64,000 nt of DNA from Streptococcus parauberis NCFD 2020 (GCF_000187935.1 NZ_AEUT02000001.1:1798001-1862000), one strand, 5' to 3'; shown: positions 1 to 8,028, counted from the first letter of the stretch. Notes: generated by a model from the sequence alone, not told the origin. A program made the numbers and translations.

Positions 1-834
1 TCTTGCCTCAACCATAATTTGTCAAAGCAACTAGCTCAATCTCCAAAAAATCACTTTCTGTGCCAGCGATTCCACGAAAACTTCAAAAAACCTTTAGACG
101 ATCAGACCTTTACAGACCTTTTTTCCTCTTTCTTGTCAGAGGAATTGCTGTGCAACCCAAAGCAAGTTTCCTTGTCTGAAAATAAGTTTTTACATTTCAA
201 AACTTGGCGTCACCTCTTGCTTTGCTTAGAAGGCGAAATTCATCTTCCTATCACCAACAAAGATGAGATTATCATGCGCTGTCATAATGCACTGGAACTC
301 GGAAATGAGGACTTTTATCTTAATTTCTTGGTTTACGACTATCGTAAAGAATTCTTAGATTACTTTAGTCAAGATTATCCTCATTTTATGCAAGAAGTCC
401 AAAAGCATGCTAATTTGATGATCCGCGAATATCCTAGTGAGATTATTGATTATACTGTTGACCATTTAACTTATCTTTTACTGATGACTTGGGAAAATCT
501 GTTCCTCCATTTAAGTCAGCATATTGAGAAACAGAAGTTGATGGTCGTTGAACGCGGGAAAGGGAGCCTTGGTCATTTTCTTCAAGTCTATTTGGGACAA
601 TTTTTTGAAATTTCGATTTTCACAGATTATAACTTAGCCCACTTAAATACCGATGACTGTGATCTAATCATCACCGACACACTTTTAAGTGAAATGGAAG
701 GCGTGACCGTTCTTTACTTTAATAAATTGGTTCCTGCAGAAGTCTTGTGTCGTTTAAATGACTATTTACGAAAACAATTAAAATTGCAATTTCAATCTAA
801 ATATGAAAGAAGTCAGTTATCTCATAAGTCATAA
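1..834 (+). CDS. RofA/Nra-like (Mga-family) transcriptional regulator, 3' part only
   Basis: The reading frame is open from the first base, so the gene begins upstream of the window and only about 277 C-terminal residues are visible. An internal TTG at 19 is not a convincing start because it has no ribosome binding site. The visible part is soluble, rich in Leu, Phe and charged residues, with no membrane segment. It resembles the C-terminal half of RofA-like regulators, which carry PRD-like and EIIB-like domains after N-terminal helix-turn-helix domains; the helix-turn-helix part is outside the window. In S. pyogenes a RofA/Nra gene next to hslO marks the edge of the FCT pilus and adhesin region, and the orientation toward hslO matches here. 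The assignment rests on resemblance plus context; a generic Mga/PRD regulator is the alternative. Confidence 0.7.
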   Translation, partial: SCLNHNLSKQLAQSPKNHFLCQRFHENFKKPLDDQTFTDLFSSFLSEELLCNPKQVSLSENKFLHFKTWRHLLLCLEGEIHLPITNKDEIIMRCHNALELGNEDFYLNFLVYDYRKEFLDYFSQDYPHFMQEVQKHANLMIREYPSEIIDYTVDHLTYLLLMTWENLFLHLSQHIEKQKLMVVERGKGSLGHFLQVYLGQFFEISIFTDYNLAHLNTDDCDLIITDTLLSEMEGVTVLYFNKLVPAEVLCRLNDYLRKQLKLQFQSKYERSQLSHKS

Positions 835-845
835 AATTGTCTTTA

Positions 846-854
846 TGCTATAAT
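846..854 (+). promoter_or_regulatory. Extended -10 promoter of hslO (leaderless start suspected)
   Basis: TGCTATAAT is a perfect extended -10 element (TGn-TATAAT) whose last base lies only 8 nt before the hslO ATG at 862. Transcription would start at or within a base or two of the ATG. No Shine-Dalgarno sequence lies between the element and the start codon, and there is no clear -35. The hslO message is therefore probably leaderless. Confidence 0.6.
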
Positions 855-861
855 ATTAGCT

Positions 862-1734
862 ATGGATAAACTAATTAAATCAATAGCCAAATCAGGCTCG
901 TTTAGAGCCTTTGTTCTTGACAGCACTGAGACAGTCAGAACTGCTCAAAAAAAACATGAAACTCTTTCTTCATCTACTGTTGCTTTAGGACGCACTTTAA
1001 TTGCCAATCAAATCTTAGCAGCTAATCAAAAAGGGGATAGTAAAATTACGGTCAAAGTCATTGGTGACTCTTCATTTGGCCACATTATCTCTGTTGCTGA
1101 TACCAAAGGCCATGTTAAGGGCTACATCCAAAACAGAGGCGTTGACATTAAAAAGACTGCTACTGGAGAAGTTCTAGTCGGACCTTTTATGGGTAATGGC
1201 CATTTTGTATCAATCATTGATTACGGAACAGGTAACCCATATACGTCGACGACCCCTTTAATTTCTGGTGAAATCGGTGAAGACTTCGCCTACTATTTAA
1301 CTGAATCTGAACAAACACCATCTGCTGTCGGCTTAAACGTTCTTTTAGACGAGAATGATCAGGTCAAAGTTGCTGGTGGCTTCATGCTCCAAGTTTTACC
1401 TGGTACATCGGACGAAGAAATTGCCCGTTATGAAAAGCGTCTTCAAGAAATGCCCGCCATTTCTACTCTCTTAGAATCAGATGACCATATTGAAGCTCTC
1501 TTATCAGCTATCTATGGAGAAGATGAATACAAATGTTTATCAGAAGAGCCTCTCAGCTTTACCTGTGATTGTTCTAAGAAACGGTTTGAGTCTGCACTAA
1601 TCTCTTTACCGACCAGTGATTTAAAAGCCATGATCGATGAAGATCATGGTGCCGAAATCGTCTGCCAATTTTGTCAGACTGTCTACACATTTGATGAAAC
1701 AAATTTGGAAGGAATCATCAATGACAAAGCTTAA
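862..1734 (+). CDS. hslO: Hsp33, redox-regulated holdase chaperone
   Basis: This is a cytoplasmic chaperone that is activated by oxidation and unfolding and holds damaged proteins. The length (290 aa) is normal for the family. The C-terminal zinc switch is visible: CDC at residues 235-237 and CQFC at 268-271, giving the CxC...CxxC four-cysteine set. The N-terminal core begins [17 protein letters not shown], typical of Firmicute Hsp33. The ATG is chosen because the family N-terminus starts there, although no Shine-Dalgarno sequence precedes it and an extended -10 ends 8 nt upstream. The 3' end overlaps dusB by 14 nt, implying co-transcription and translational coupling with the tRNA-modification gene. 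Confidence 0.95.
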   Translation: MDKLIKSIAKSGSFRAFVLDSTETVRTAQKKHETLSSSTVALGRTLIANQILAANQKGDSKITVKVIGDSSFGHIISVADTKGHVKGYIQNRGVDIKKTATGEVLVGPFMGNGHFVSIIDYGTGNPYTSTTPLISGEIGEDFAYYLTESEQTPSAVGLNVLLDENDQVKVAGGFMLQVLPGTSDEEIARYEKRLQEMPAISTLLESDDHIEALLSAIYGEDEYKCLSEEPLSFTCDCSKKRFESALISLPTSDLKAMIDEDHGAEIVCQFCQTVYTFDETNLEGIINDKA

Positions 1735-2698
1735 TTCTTCCTTTATGATTGGGAATGTTGAGATACCTCATCGTACAGTGCTAGCACCGATGGCTGGTGT
1801 GACTAACTCAGCATTTCGGACAATCGCCAAAGAATTTGGAGCTGGTTTAGTTGTCATGGAAATGATTTCGGAAAAGGGACTACTTTATAATAACGAAAAG
1901 ACCCTGCACATGCTTCATATTGACGAGACTGAGCATCCAATGTCGATTCAACTCTTTGGAGGTGATATTGAAGGCTTAAAACGAGCCGCTGATTTTATTC
2001 AGACCAATACAAAAGCAGACATCGTTGATATAAATATGGGTTGCCCGGTCAACAAAGTGGTTAAAAATGAGGCTGGCGCCAAATGGCTCCGCGACCCAGA
2101 GAAAATCTACCAGATTATAAAAGAAGTCACAGCTGTCCTTGATATACCATTAACCGTCAAAATGCGGACCGGCTGGAACGACAGCTCTCTTGCTGTTGAG
2201 AATGCATTAGCTGCTGAATCAGCAGGTGTCGCTGCGCTAGCCATGCATGGCCGGACCCGGAAACAAATGTATACGGGCACCTGTGATCATGAGACACTAG
2301 CACGCGTTTCAAAAGCCATCACTACAATTCCATTTATTGGCAACGGTGATGTTCGCAATGTCCAAGATGCCAAATTTATGATTGAAGAAATTGGTGTCGA
2401 TGCCGTGATGATTGGGCGCGCAGCTATGAGCAACCCTTACCTTTTCACACAAATTAACCATTTCTTTGAAACGGGTCAAGAATTGCCAGATCTTCCATTT
2501 ACCAAAAAATTAGATATTGCTGAAGATCATTTAACGCGGCTGGTTTCACTGAAAGGTGAAATGATTGCTGTTCGTGAATTTCGTGGTTTAGCACCGCACT
2601 ACCTTCGCGGTACGGCAGGTGCTGCAAAGGTTCGTGGGGTAGTATCACGCGCCGAAACATTAAGTGAAGTTCAGGACATTTTTGCAACTGTCCGCTAA
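1721..2698 (+). CDS. dusB: tRNA-dihydrouridine synthase (Dus/NifR3 family)
   Basis: This flavoenzyme reduces uridines in the tRNA D-loop to dihydrouridine. It is a TIM-barrel FMN protein; LAPMAGVTN near the N-terminus and NMGCPVNKV with the catalytic Cys108 are the family signatures, and GNGDV and [10 protein letters not shown] belong to the flavin site. The start at 1721 ([12 protein letters not shown]) is preferred because GGAAGGA lies 7 nt upstream and the family homology begins just after it; the frame is open further upstream only inside hslO. That gives 325 aa, a normal length. It overlaps hslO by 14 nt and is followed 17 nt later by the kinase gene, so the three probably form one operon. 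Assignment to the DusB subgroup is by general similarity. Confidence 0.93.
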   Translation: MTKLNSSFMIGNVEIPHRTVLAPMAGVTNSAFRTIAKEFGAGLVVMEMISEKGLLYNNEKTLHMLHIDETEHPMSIQLFGGDIEGLKRAADFIQTNTKADIVDINMGCPVNKVVKNEAGAKWLRDPEKIYQIIKEVTAVLDIPLTVKMRTGWNDSSLAVENALAAESAGVAALAMHGRTRKQMYTGTCDHETLARVSKAITTIPFIGNGDVRNVQDAKFMIEEIGVDAVMIGRAAMSNPYLFTQINHFFETGQELPDLPFTKKLDIAEDHLTRLVSLKGEMIAVREFRGLAPHYLRGTAGAAKVRGVVSRAETLSEVQDIFATVR

Positions 2699-2715
2699 GA
2701 TAAAGAAGGAGAATC

Positions 2716-3357
2716 ATGTTGATAGTATTAGCTGGAACAATTGGTGCAGGAAAAAGTTCTCTTGCAGCCGCACTTGGTGAACACCTCGGAACTGAAGTCT
2801 TTTATGAGGCTGTGGATAATAATCCAGTTCTTGATTTATATTACGAAGACCCTAAGAAGTATGCTTTTTTACTTCAAATTTTCTTTTTAAACAAACGGTT
2901 TAAATCAATCAAGGAAGCTTACAAAGCAGATAACAATATACTAGATCGTTCTATATTTGAAGACGAGTTGTTTTTAACCCTCAACTATAAAAATGGCAAT
3001 GTAACAGAAGCTGAATTAGAAATCTATAAAGAATTATTGGCAAATATGCTTGAAGAACTTGAAGGCATGCCAAAAAAACGTCCCGATCTCTTAATTTATA
3101 TTGATGTTTCCTTTGAACGGATGCTAGAACGCATTGAAAAACGTGGCCGTAGCTTTGAGCAAGTGGATGATAATCCAAGTCTTGAACACTACTACCAACA
3201 AGTTCACGGTGAATATCCAGAATGGTATGAAAACTACGATGTATCACCAAAAATGAAAATCAATGGCGACGTTCTTGATTTTGTCCAAAACGAAGATGAC
3301 CTCAAACGCGTCTTAGCAATGGTCGATGAAAAACTTAAAAAATTAGATTTACTATAA
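2716..3357 (+). CDS. Deoxynucleoside kinase (deoxyadenosine/deoxyguanosine kinase type)
   Basis: This is a dNK-family P-loop kinase that phosphorylates deoxynucleosides for salvage into dNTP pools. A Walker A loop, GTIGAGKSS, sits at residues 7-15. An ILDRSIFEDE segment matches the DRS motif of the family, and GRSFEQ near residue 145 fits the arginine-rich lid. The 213-aa length is typical of single-domain bacterial enzymes. A strong ribosome binding site (AAGGAG) precedes the ATG. The gene follows dusB by 17 nt and is closed by a bidirectional terminator. Exact substrate preference (dA, dG or dC) cannot be read from sequence by eye. Confidence 0.9.
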   Translation: MLIVLAGTIGAGKSSLAAALGEHLGTEVFYEAVDNNPVLDLYYEDPKKYAFLLQIFFLNKRFKSIKEAYKADNNILDRSIFEDELFLTLNYKNGNVTEAELEIYKELLANMLEELEGMPKKRPDLLIYIDVSFERMLERIEKRGRSFEQVDDNPSLEHYYQQVHGEYPEWYENYDVSPKMKINGDVLDFVQNEDDLKRVLAMVDEKLKKLDLL

Positions 3358-3360
3358 TAA

Positions 3361-3397
3361 AAAACCCAGTATAGAAAATAGCTCTATACTGGGTTTT
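3361..3397. terminator. Bidirectional intrinsic terminator between kinase and ABC operon
   Basis: A 14-bp perfect stem (AAAACCCAGTATAG / CTATACTGGGTTTT) with a 9-nt loop is flanked by T-runs on both strands. It sits between two convergent genes, so it can end both. Confidence 0.9.
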
Positions 3398-3439
3398 TTA
3401 TCTTATCATTTTTCCTGTTTTAAACGATATGGTAGGTAT

Positions 3440-4243
3440 TTAGCCTAAAACTAGGGCATCATCATTAAGTTCTTGACCACTTCTTTCTTGGAAAAGATTT
3501 AGCAGCTGTGGGACGGTGAGCTTTTGCTTTTCTTCCCCTGAAATATCTACAACAATTTTACCTTGATGGAGCATCACTAGTCTATTGCCATAGGCAATGG
3601 CATTCTCCATATTGTGTGTAATCATTAAGGCTGTTAATTGATGTGTCTGGACAATTTTATCAGTCAAGCGCATCACCATATCACTGGTTTTTGGGTCAAG
3701 GGCCGCTGTATGCTCATCCAACAACAAGAGTTTGGGCTTTTCTAATGAAGCCATTAATAGAGTTAAGGCTTGTCTTTGTCCACCAGATAGGAATTGTGTG
3801 TCCACTTTCATCCTATTCTCTAAAGACAAATCTAGTTCTTTTAAAGCTTCCTTGAAAATCTGCCGTTCGTTTTCTTTAACTCCCCAAGATAAACCACGTT
3901 TTTTACCACGGCGGTAAGCAATAGCCATGTTTTCTTCAATACTTAGGCGTGATGCTGTCCCCATCTTAGGGTCTTGGAAAACACGGCTGATGAATTTTGC
4001 GCGACGAGAAGCTGGTTGATTTTTGATCGATTGAGTTTCTAATAAAATATCTCCTTGATCAAGACTGAGAGTTCCTGCTAAGCTATTCATTAATGTTGAC
4101 TTACCGGCTCCATTGCCCCCAATAATAGAAATGAAGTCACCTTGCTCAACTTCCAAAGATAGACCTCGCAAGACATGGTTTTCATTAACAGTGCCTGCTT
4201 CAAATACTTTGTGAATCGAATCGATTGTTAATAATGCTGTCAT
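3440..4243 (-). CDS. ABC transporter ATP-binding protein of an amino-acid-type importer (TrpZ-like)
   Basis: This ATPase would power the importer formed with the permease at 4252-5136 and the lipoproteins upstream. Visible motifs are Walker A GGNGAGKST, signature LSGGQRQ, Walker B LLLLDEHTAALDP and the H-loop ITHN. The Q-loop carries FQDPKMGTA. The 267-aa length is standard. It is the last gene of a four-gene minus-strand operon and is separated by 8 nt from the permease. Importers with this layout and the DUF534-type binding protein have been linked in Firmicutes to tryptophan or other aromatic amino acids; that substrate is inferred from family knowledge and from the leader peptide upstream, not from this protein. 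Confidence 0.9.
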   Translation of the reverse strand: MTALLTIDSIHKVFEAGTVNENHVLRGLSLEVEQGDFISIIGGNGAGKSTLMNSLAGTLSLDQGDILLETQSIKNQPASRRAKFISRVFQDPKMGTASRLSIEENMAIAYRRGKKRGLSWGVKENERQIFKEALKELDLSLENRMKVDTQFLSGGQRQALTLLMASLEKPKLLLLDEHTAALDPKTSDMVMRLTDKIVQTHQLTALMITHNMENAIAYGNRLVMLHQGKIVVDISGEEKQKLTVPQLLNLFQERSGQELNDDALVLG

Positions 4244-4251
4244 ATGAACTC

Positions 4252-5136
4252 CTAACCTAATTTGGGTTGACGAATACGTAATTTCTTTTGAACTTCTGGA
4301 ACATAAAGAACGCTGGCTAAAAGAATAGCTGAGAAGAGTTTAACTAAGTCTGCATCCATACCAGGAATAGATAAAATGGCTAGAATAATCAGACGGTAGA
4401 TAATTGAACCGATAACAATTGAGGTTAGGCGCCAGCCTATGCTCAAATTCCGAATCACTACTTCTGCAATAATAATTGATGCCAGACCGATAACAATGGT
4501 TCCTACCCCAGAATTCAAATCTGCGTAGCCATTATTCTGACAAAGAAGTGCCCCACAAAGAGCAATTAAGCCATTGGAAATCATGTATCCTAAAATCTTC
4601 ATATTGTCCGTTTTAATGCCGTTGGACTCACTCATCGGAATGTTATCTCCGGTCGAACGAAGTGCTAATCCTAGTTGTGTTTTCATGAGTAAGGTTAGGA
4701 CAGCAATAACCATTAAAACAAAGATGCCACCAAGAATCATGACTGAGGCCGTTTTGGTAAAGCCCAGATCATAGACTTGGCTAACTAAGGTTTTTTGTCC
4801 TAATAAGGCGACATTAGCACGACCTAGCACCTTCAGATTAATTGAGTAAAGGCCTGTCAAAGTGATGATCCCCGTCAAAAGAGCTGGAATTTTTAGCTTG
4901 GTATGAATTAATCCAGATACAAGTCCGGCTATGAACCCGGCAGCTAAAGCTAAGAGAGTGGAAAGTAAAGGATTGAGACCAGATACAATTCCTGTCGCAC
5001 AAACCGCTGCACCTAAGGGATATGACCCTTCTGCTGTTAAGTCCGCGATGTCCAATATTCTAAATGTGATGTATACGCCAATTGCCATCACGGACCATAA
5101 GAGCCCTTGTGACAAGCTTGATAATATTAATGCCAT
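4252..5136 (-). CDS. ABC transporter permease (TrpY-like, branched-chain-type fold)
   Basis: This is a polytopic membrane protein of 294 aa with roughly eight hydrophobic segments. It belongs to the permease group related to LivH/RbsC that pairs with ABC_sub_bind lipoproteins. The N-terminal segment has DLTAEGSYPLGAA, and a central GDN..SMSESNGI stretch resembles the cytoplasmic coupling loop of this group. It would form the membrane channel with the ATPase at 3440-4243, 8 nt downstream. Translation starts at ATG 5136 after a GGGGG-type ribosome binding site. The substrate is not readable from the permease. Confidence 0.88.
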   Translation of the reverse strand: MALILSSLSQGLLWSVMAIGVYITFRILDIADLTAEGSYPLGAAVCATGIVSGLNPLLSTLLALAAGFIAGLVSGLIHTKLKIPALLTGIITLTGLYSINLKVLGRANVALLGQKTLVSQVYDLGFTKTASVMILGGIFVLMVIAVLTLLMKTQLGLALRSTGDNIPMSESNGIKTDNMKILGYMISNGLIALCGALLCQNNGYADLNSGVGTIVIGLASIIIAEVVIRNLSIGWRLTSIVIGSIIYRLIILAILSIPGMDADLVKLFSAILLASVLYVPEVQKKLRIRQPKLG

Positions 5137-5170
5137 GTTTCCCCCTTAAGTAGTTACCACTACTTGTTTA

Positions 5171-6157
5171 TTATTTAACTGATAAGTGATTAAGATCTAA
5201 GCCTAATTTCTTGGCTTGCTCCTTATTGATATGCAACTCAAGTGTCTTTGGATACTCAACCGGAATCTCAGCTGCCTTTTTACCTTCGATGATTTTAATA
5301 GCTTGTTTTGCTACTTGTTTACCTAACTGACGATAGTTTGTACCATAAGTCAGCAAGCCACCCGCATCGACCATATCTGTTGACCCACCAATGATTGGAA
5401 CCTTGTGCTCTACTGACAATTGACCAATCATTGACATGGTTGAAGCAACCGTGTTATCTGTCGGAACGAAAACAGCATCCACTTGTGACATCAGACTATT
5501 AGTCGCATCTTGCACATCATTGGTCGAAGAAATAGCTTTTTTAACCACTTGATAGCCAGCTTTCTTCAAATCTTTCTCAGCTTCTTTAACTTGTACTTCT
5601 GAGTTGCGCTCACTATTTGTATAGAGAATTCCGACTTTTTTTGCCTTGGGAAGTGCTTGCCCCAGTAAATCAACTTGCTTATCGATTGGTGCTTGGTCAC
5701 TTGCTCCGGTCAACAGCCCCCCAGGTTTTTTGATAGAAGAAACTAATTTAGCAGAAACAGGATCTGTTACAGCTGTAAAAACAATCGGTTTATCAGTAGA
5801 GGCTGTTGCCATTGCTTGCGCTGCCGGTGTTGCAATAGCTAAGACCAAATCATTTTTTTTGACCAACTGTTCTGAGATAGTCTGTAAATTAGATTGATCC
5901 CCTTGCGCATTCTGGTAATCAAAGGTTACATCCTCACCTTCAGTGTAGCCCTGCGCTTTTAACTCGTCTTTAAACCCTTTACGAGCTTGATCTAAAGAGA
6001 CATGTTCCATATACTGCAGAATTCCAATTTTAATTTCTTTTTTTGAGGTTCTCACATTTTCCGTTGCACTTGTCCGACATGCAACTAAGACAATGCTAGT
6101 AAGAGCTAAGAAGAGTAATTTGCTTAATTTTGTGATTCTTTGATAGTTAACTTCCAT
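5171..6157 (-). CDS. Substrate-binding lipoprotein of the ABC importer, copy 2
   Basis: This is an extracellular solute receptor of the ABC_sub_bind (DUF534, TrpX-like) family, 328 aa. A signal peptide ends in a lipobox (VLVAC), so the mature protein is lipid-anchored outside the membrane. Conserved stretches such as AIATPAAQA, FTAVTDPV and PTDNTVAST are shared with the adjacent copy at 6169-7140, showing that the pair arose by tandem duplication. The copies are separated by only 11 nt and both precede one permease. The divergence between them suggests two receptors with different ligands or affinities sharing one channel. Confidence 0.9.
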   Translation of the reverse strand: MEVNYQRITKLSKLLFLALTSIVLVACRTSATENVRTSKKEIKIGILQYMEHVSLDQARKGFKDELKAQGYTEGEDVTFDYQNAQGDQSNLQTISEQLVKKNDLVLAIATPAAQAMATASTDKPIVFTAVTDPVSAKLVSSIKKPGGLLTGASDQAPIDKQVDLLGQALPKAKKVGILYTNSERNSEVQVKEAEKDLKKAGYQVVKKAISSTNDVQDATNSLMSQVDAVFVPTDNTVASTMSMIGQLSVEHKVPIIGGSTDMVDAGGLLTYGTNYRQLGKQVAKQAIKIIEGKKAAEIPVEYPKTLELHINKEQAKKLGLDLNHLSVK

Positions 6158-6168
6158 GTCAGTGTCCT

Positions 6169-7140
6169 CTATTTGCTTTCTACTAATTGTTTTTCAAGTT
6201 CTTTAGGATTTAATCCAAGTGATTTAGCCATGTCTTTATTAATAGCTAGTTCAGGTTTTTCTGGTTTGGCAACGGCGATGGTTGAAGCTTTTTTGCCATT
6301 GAGTATTGCTACAGCTTCTTCCCCGGCTTGCCTACCAATCGCTTCATAATCAACGCCTGATGTGAAGAGTACTGCGTCAAGGTAAGCTTTGTCACTGCCA
6401 ATTGCCGGGGTTTTATTTTCTTTTAAAATTTGACCAATTGTCATCGCTGTTGATGCAACTGTATTATCAGTCGGTAAGTACACAGCATCAACTTGACCAA
6501 CTAAACTTGTCATCACTTGTTGCACATCATTACTTGTTGTAACTGTCTTTTCAACAGCTATAATTCCTTTTTTCTTCAGAGCTTTTTTTGCTTCTTTAGC
6601 TTGCATCTGTGAATTTACTTCACTGGAATTATAAAAGATGCCCACTTTTTTAGAAGTCGGAACAGCTTTTAGCAACAAGGCGACTTGTTGTGGAACATTT
6701 CCAGCATCAATTGAACCGGTCATGTTTTTACCAGGTTTTTCCATTGAATCAACTAAACCTGCTCCAACGGGATCAGTAACGGCAGTAAAAACGGCGGGTG
6801 TATCTGGATCACTAGTCAAGAGTGCCTGTGCTGCCGGTGTTGCAATGGCAAAATTCAAATCATTCTTACCAGTTAATTGGTCAACCATGGTTTGGAGATT
6901 AGCTTGTTCACCTTGAGCATTTTTACTGGTAATTTGTAAGTTCTTGCCTTCTTTATAACCACCATCTCTAAGTGCCTCGATAAAGCCTTTTCGTGAAGCA
7001 TCTAAAGCAGGATGCTTGGCATATTGAATAATCCCTACTTTAACTTGTCCTTTGTTTTCTGTCGCTTCTCTACGACAAGCTGATAAGATAACCAATAAGC
7101 TTAATACACCGACTGTAAAAAATAATTGTTTAAATTTCAT
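6169..7140 (-). CDS. Substrate-binding lipoprotein of the ABC importer, copy 1
   Basis: This is the first structural gene of the transporter operon: a 323-aa ABC_sub_bind (TrpX-like) receptor with a signal peptide and lipobox ILSAC. It shares AIATPAAQA, FTAVTDPVGAG and PTDNTVAST with its paralogue downstream. GAGGAG lies 5 nt before the ATG. The gene is preceded by a leader of about 310 nt containing a peptide ORF and a terminator whose U-tract ends about 20 nt from the start codon, so its expression should depend on attenuation. The likely ligand is an aromatic amino acid or a related compound, inferred from family precedent and from the Tyr and Phe codons in the leader. Confidence 0.9.
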   Translation of the reverse strand: MKFKQLFFTVGVLSLLVILSACRREATENKGQVKVGIIQYAKHPALDASRKGFIEALRDGGYKEGKNLQITSKNAQGEQANLQTMVDQLTGKNDLNFAIATPAAQALLTSDPDTPAVFTAVTDPVGAGLVDSMEKPGKNMTGSIDAGNVPQQVALLLKAVPTSKKVGIFYNSSEVNSQMQAKEAKKALKKKGIIAVEKTVTTSNDVQQVMTSLVGQVDAVYLPTDNTVASTAMTIGQILKENKTPAIGSDKAYLDAVLFTSGVDYEAIGRQAGEEAVAILNGKKASTIAVAKPEKPELAINKDMAKSLGLNPKELEKQLVESK

Positions 7141-7161
7141 TCGACTCCTCTTTCATTTGTG

Positions 7162-7200
7162 TACAAAAATAAGACCATTTAGATATATCTAAATGGTCTT
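7162..7200 (-). terminator. Attenuator terminator in front of the ABC operon
   Basis: On the minus strand a 15-bp perfect palindrome (AAGACCATTTAGATA / TATCTAAATGGTCTT) is followed by ATTTTTGT. It lies within 25 nt of the first gene. Its 5' arm can alternatively pair with an upstream segment at 7246-7257 (12 bp with one G-U), so it can be turned off. Confidence 0.9.
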
Positions 7201-7450
7201 ACACAAATACAAGAGTGCTAAAAATACACTGCTCTATGGTGGTGTCCACTTAGATATGATTTATCTATGTGGACATACAACTCAAATAGCCCTAGCCTCA
7301 TAGATACAAACTTACGTTTCACGTGTTTGTATCCATGTTTACCATGACTACAAACACTATCTAAAGAAGCTAAAGTAATAACGCTTATTGATGTTATGAG
7401 TTGTGCAAATGTTTACCATAGGGCACCTCCTGTTTTCCTTCGTTTAATTT
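7201..7450 (-). promoter_or_regulatory. Multi-hairpin attenuation leader of the ABC operon
   Basis: Reading the minus strand 5' to 3', six consecutive segments are each complementary to the next: A 7349-7357, B 7323-7333, C 7299-7311, D 7262-7275, E 7243-7257, F 7186-7200, ending in the terminator's 3' arm G (7171-7185). Pairs A-B, C-D and E-F form one set, and B-C, D-E and F-G the other. Only the second set contains the terminator. Segment A overlaps the stop codon of the leader peptide ORF. This is what a ribosome-sensing switch would look like. No T-box motif is present. Confidence 0.75.
7357..7419 (-). CDS. Leader peptide (20 aa) rich in Tyr and Phe
   Basis: A 20-codon ORF starts at ATG 7419 after a strong GGAGG ribosome binding site with 6-nt spacing. 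It ends at TAG 7357. The C-terminal residues read KRYYFSFFR, so five of the last seven codons are aromatic (two Tyr, three Phe). There is no Trp codon. The stop codon coincides with the start of the first hairpin arm. With the A site on a Tyr codon the ribosome would lie about 20 nt upstream of the first arm and leave it free; a ribosome at the stop codon would cover it. The ORF lies 30 nt downstream of the predicted transcription start. Its role as an attenuation sensor is inferred. Confidence 0.7.
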   Translation of the reverse strand: MVNICTTHNINKRYYFSFFR

Positions 7451-7456
7451 TTTTAA

Positions 7457-7485
7457 ATTATAATCCATTTTTTTAGGCCTGTCAA
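7457..7485 (-). promoter_or_regulatory. Promoter of the ABC transporter leader
   Basis: Consensus TTGACA (7480-7485) and TATAAT (7457-7462) are separated by exactly 17 bp on the minus strand. Transcription should start near 7450, giving a leader of about 310 nt before the first lipoprotein gene. With perfect hexamers, control must come mainly from the leader. Confidence 0.9.
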
Positions 7486-7539
7486 CACCTAAAAATACAA
7501 ATCATCTCTTTTAGTTGAAATATTCTGACAAATGATTCA

Positions 7540-7571
7540 CTGCTAAAGCCTATTATGACAGGGCTAAGCAG
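7540..7571 (-). other. Imperfect hairpin downstream of ssbB
   Basis: CTGCTTAGCC and GGCTTTAGCAG form an imperfect stem about 40 nt beyond the ssbB stop codon on the minus strand. There is no clear T-run, so it is only a possible terminator or mRNA 3' end. Nothing else is evident between 7486 and 7608. Confidence 0.3.
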
Positions 7572-7608
7572 ACATATAAGACAAAATCAAAAGTTTAATA
7601 AAAAAATT

Positions 7609-8007
7609 TTAGAAGGGTAGGTCATCTTCCTCATCAAGAACTAAGTCAGAGAGATCATTCGTCATGTTATTTTCACGCATTGCTCGCTGCGCACGACTTT
7701 CTAATAATTGAAAAGTATGACACAAAACCTCGGTCACATAACAGTTCTTCCCATCTTTTTCATAGCGACGTGTTCGCAACTCGCCTTCCAAAGAAATTAG
7801 GCTGCCTTTACTACCATAGGAAACTAGTGATTCAGCAAGTTTCCCCCATAAGACTAAATTGACAAAGTCCACTTGCCTTTCACCTTGAGCATTTTTATAA
7901 CGACGATTAACAGCAACTGAAACACGACAAACCGACTTATCTTTCGGTGTCTTGATTAATTGTGGGTCGGCAACTAAGCGTCCTATCATGATTACTCTAT
8001 TGTACAT
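7609..8007 (-). CDS. ssbB: Competence-type single-stranded DNA-binding protein
   Basis: This OB-fold protein binds single-stranded DNA and, as the shorter streptococcal paralogue, protects DNA taken up during transformation. It is 132 aa, much shorter than housekeeping SSB, with the N-terminus MYNRVIMIGRLVADPQL and the acidic tip DDLPF that recruits partner proteins. A ComX (sigma-X) box, TACGAATA, lies 22 nt upstream of the ATG with AGGAGG in between, so the gene should be expressed only in the competent state. It stands alone between two hairpins. The same box-to-start distance is seen at comGA in this window. Confidence 0.93.
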   Translation of the reverse strand: MYNRVIMIGRLVADPQLIKTPKDKSVCRVSVAVNRRYKNAQGERQVDFVNLVLWGKLAESLVSYGSKGSLISLEGELRTRRYEKDGKNCYVTEVLCHTFQLLESRAQRAMRENNMTNDLSDLVLDEEDDLPF

Positions 8008-8028
8008 TTTTGTACCTCCTTAACTAAT

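Noticed and set aside
7141..7450. T-box riboswitch upstream of the aromatic-type ABC operon
   Set aside because: No AGGGTGGNACCGCG-like T-box core or UGGN antiterminator bulge could be found on the minus strand, although the family is often T-box controlled. The leader peptide and chained hairpins explain the region better.
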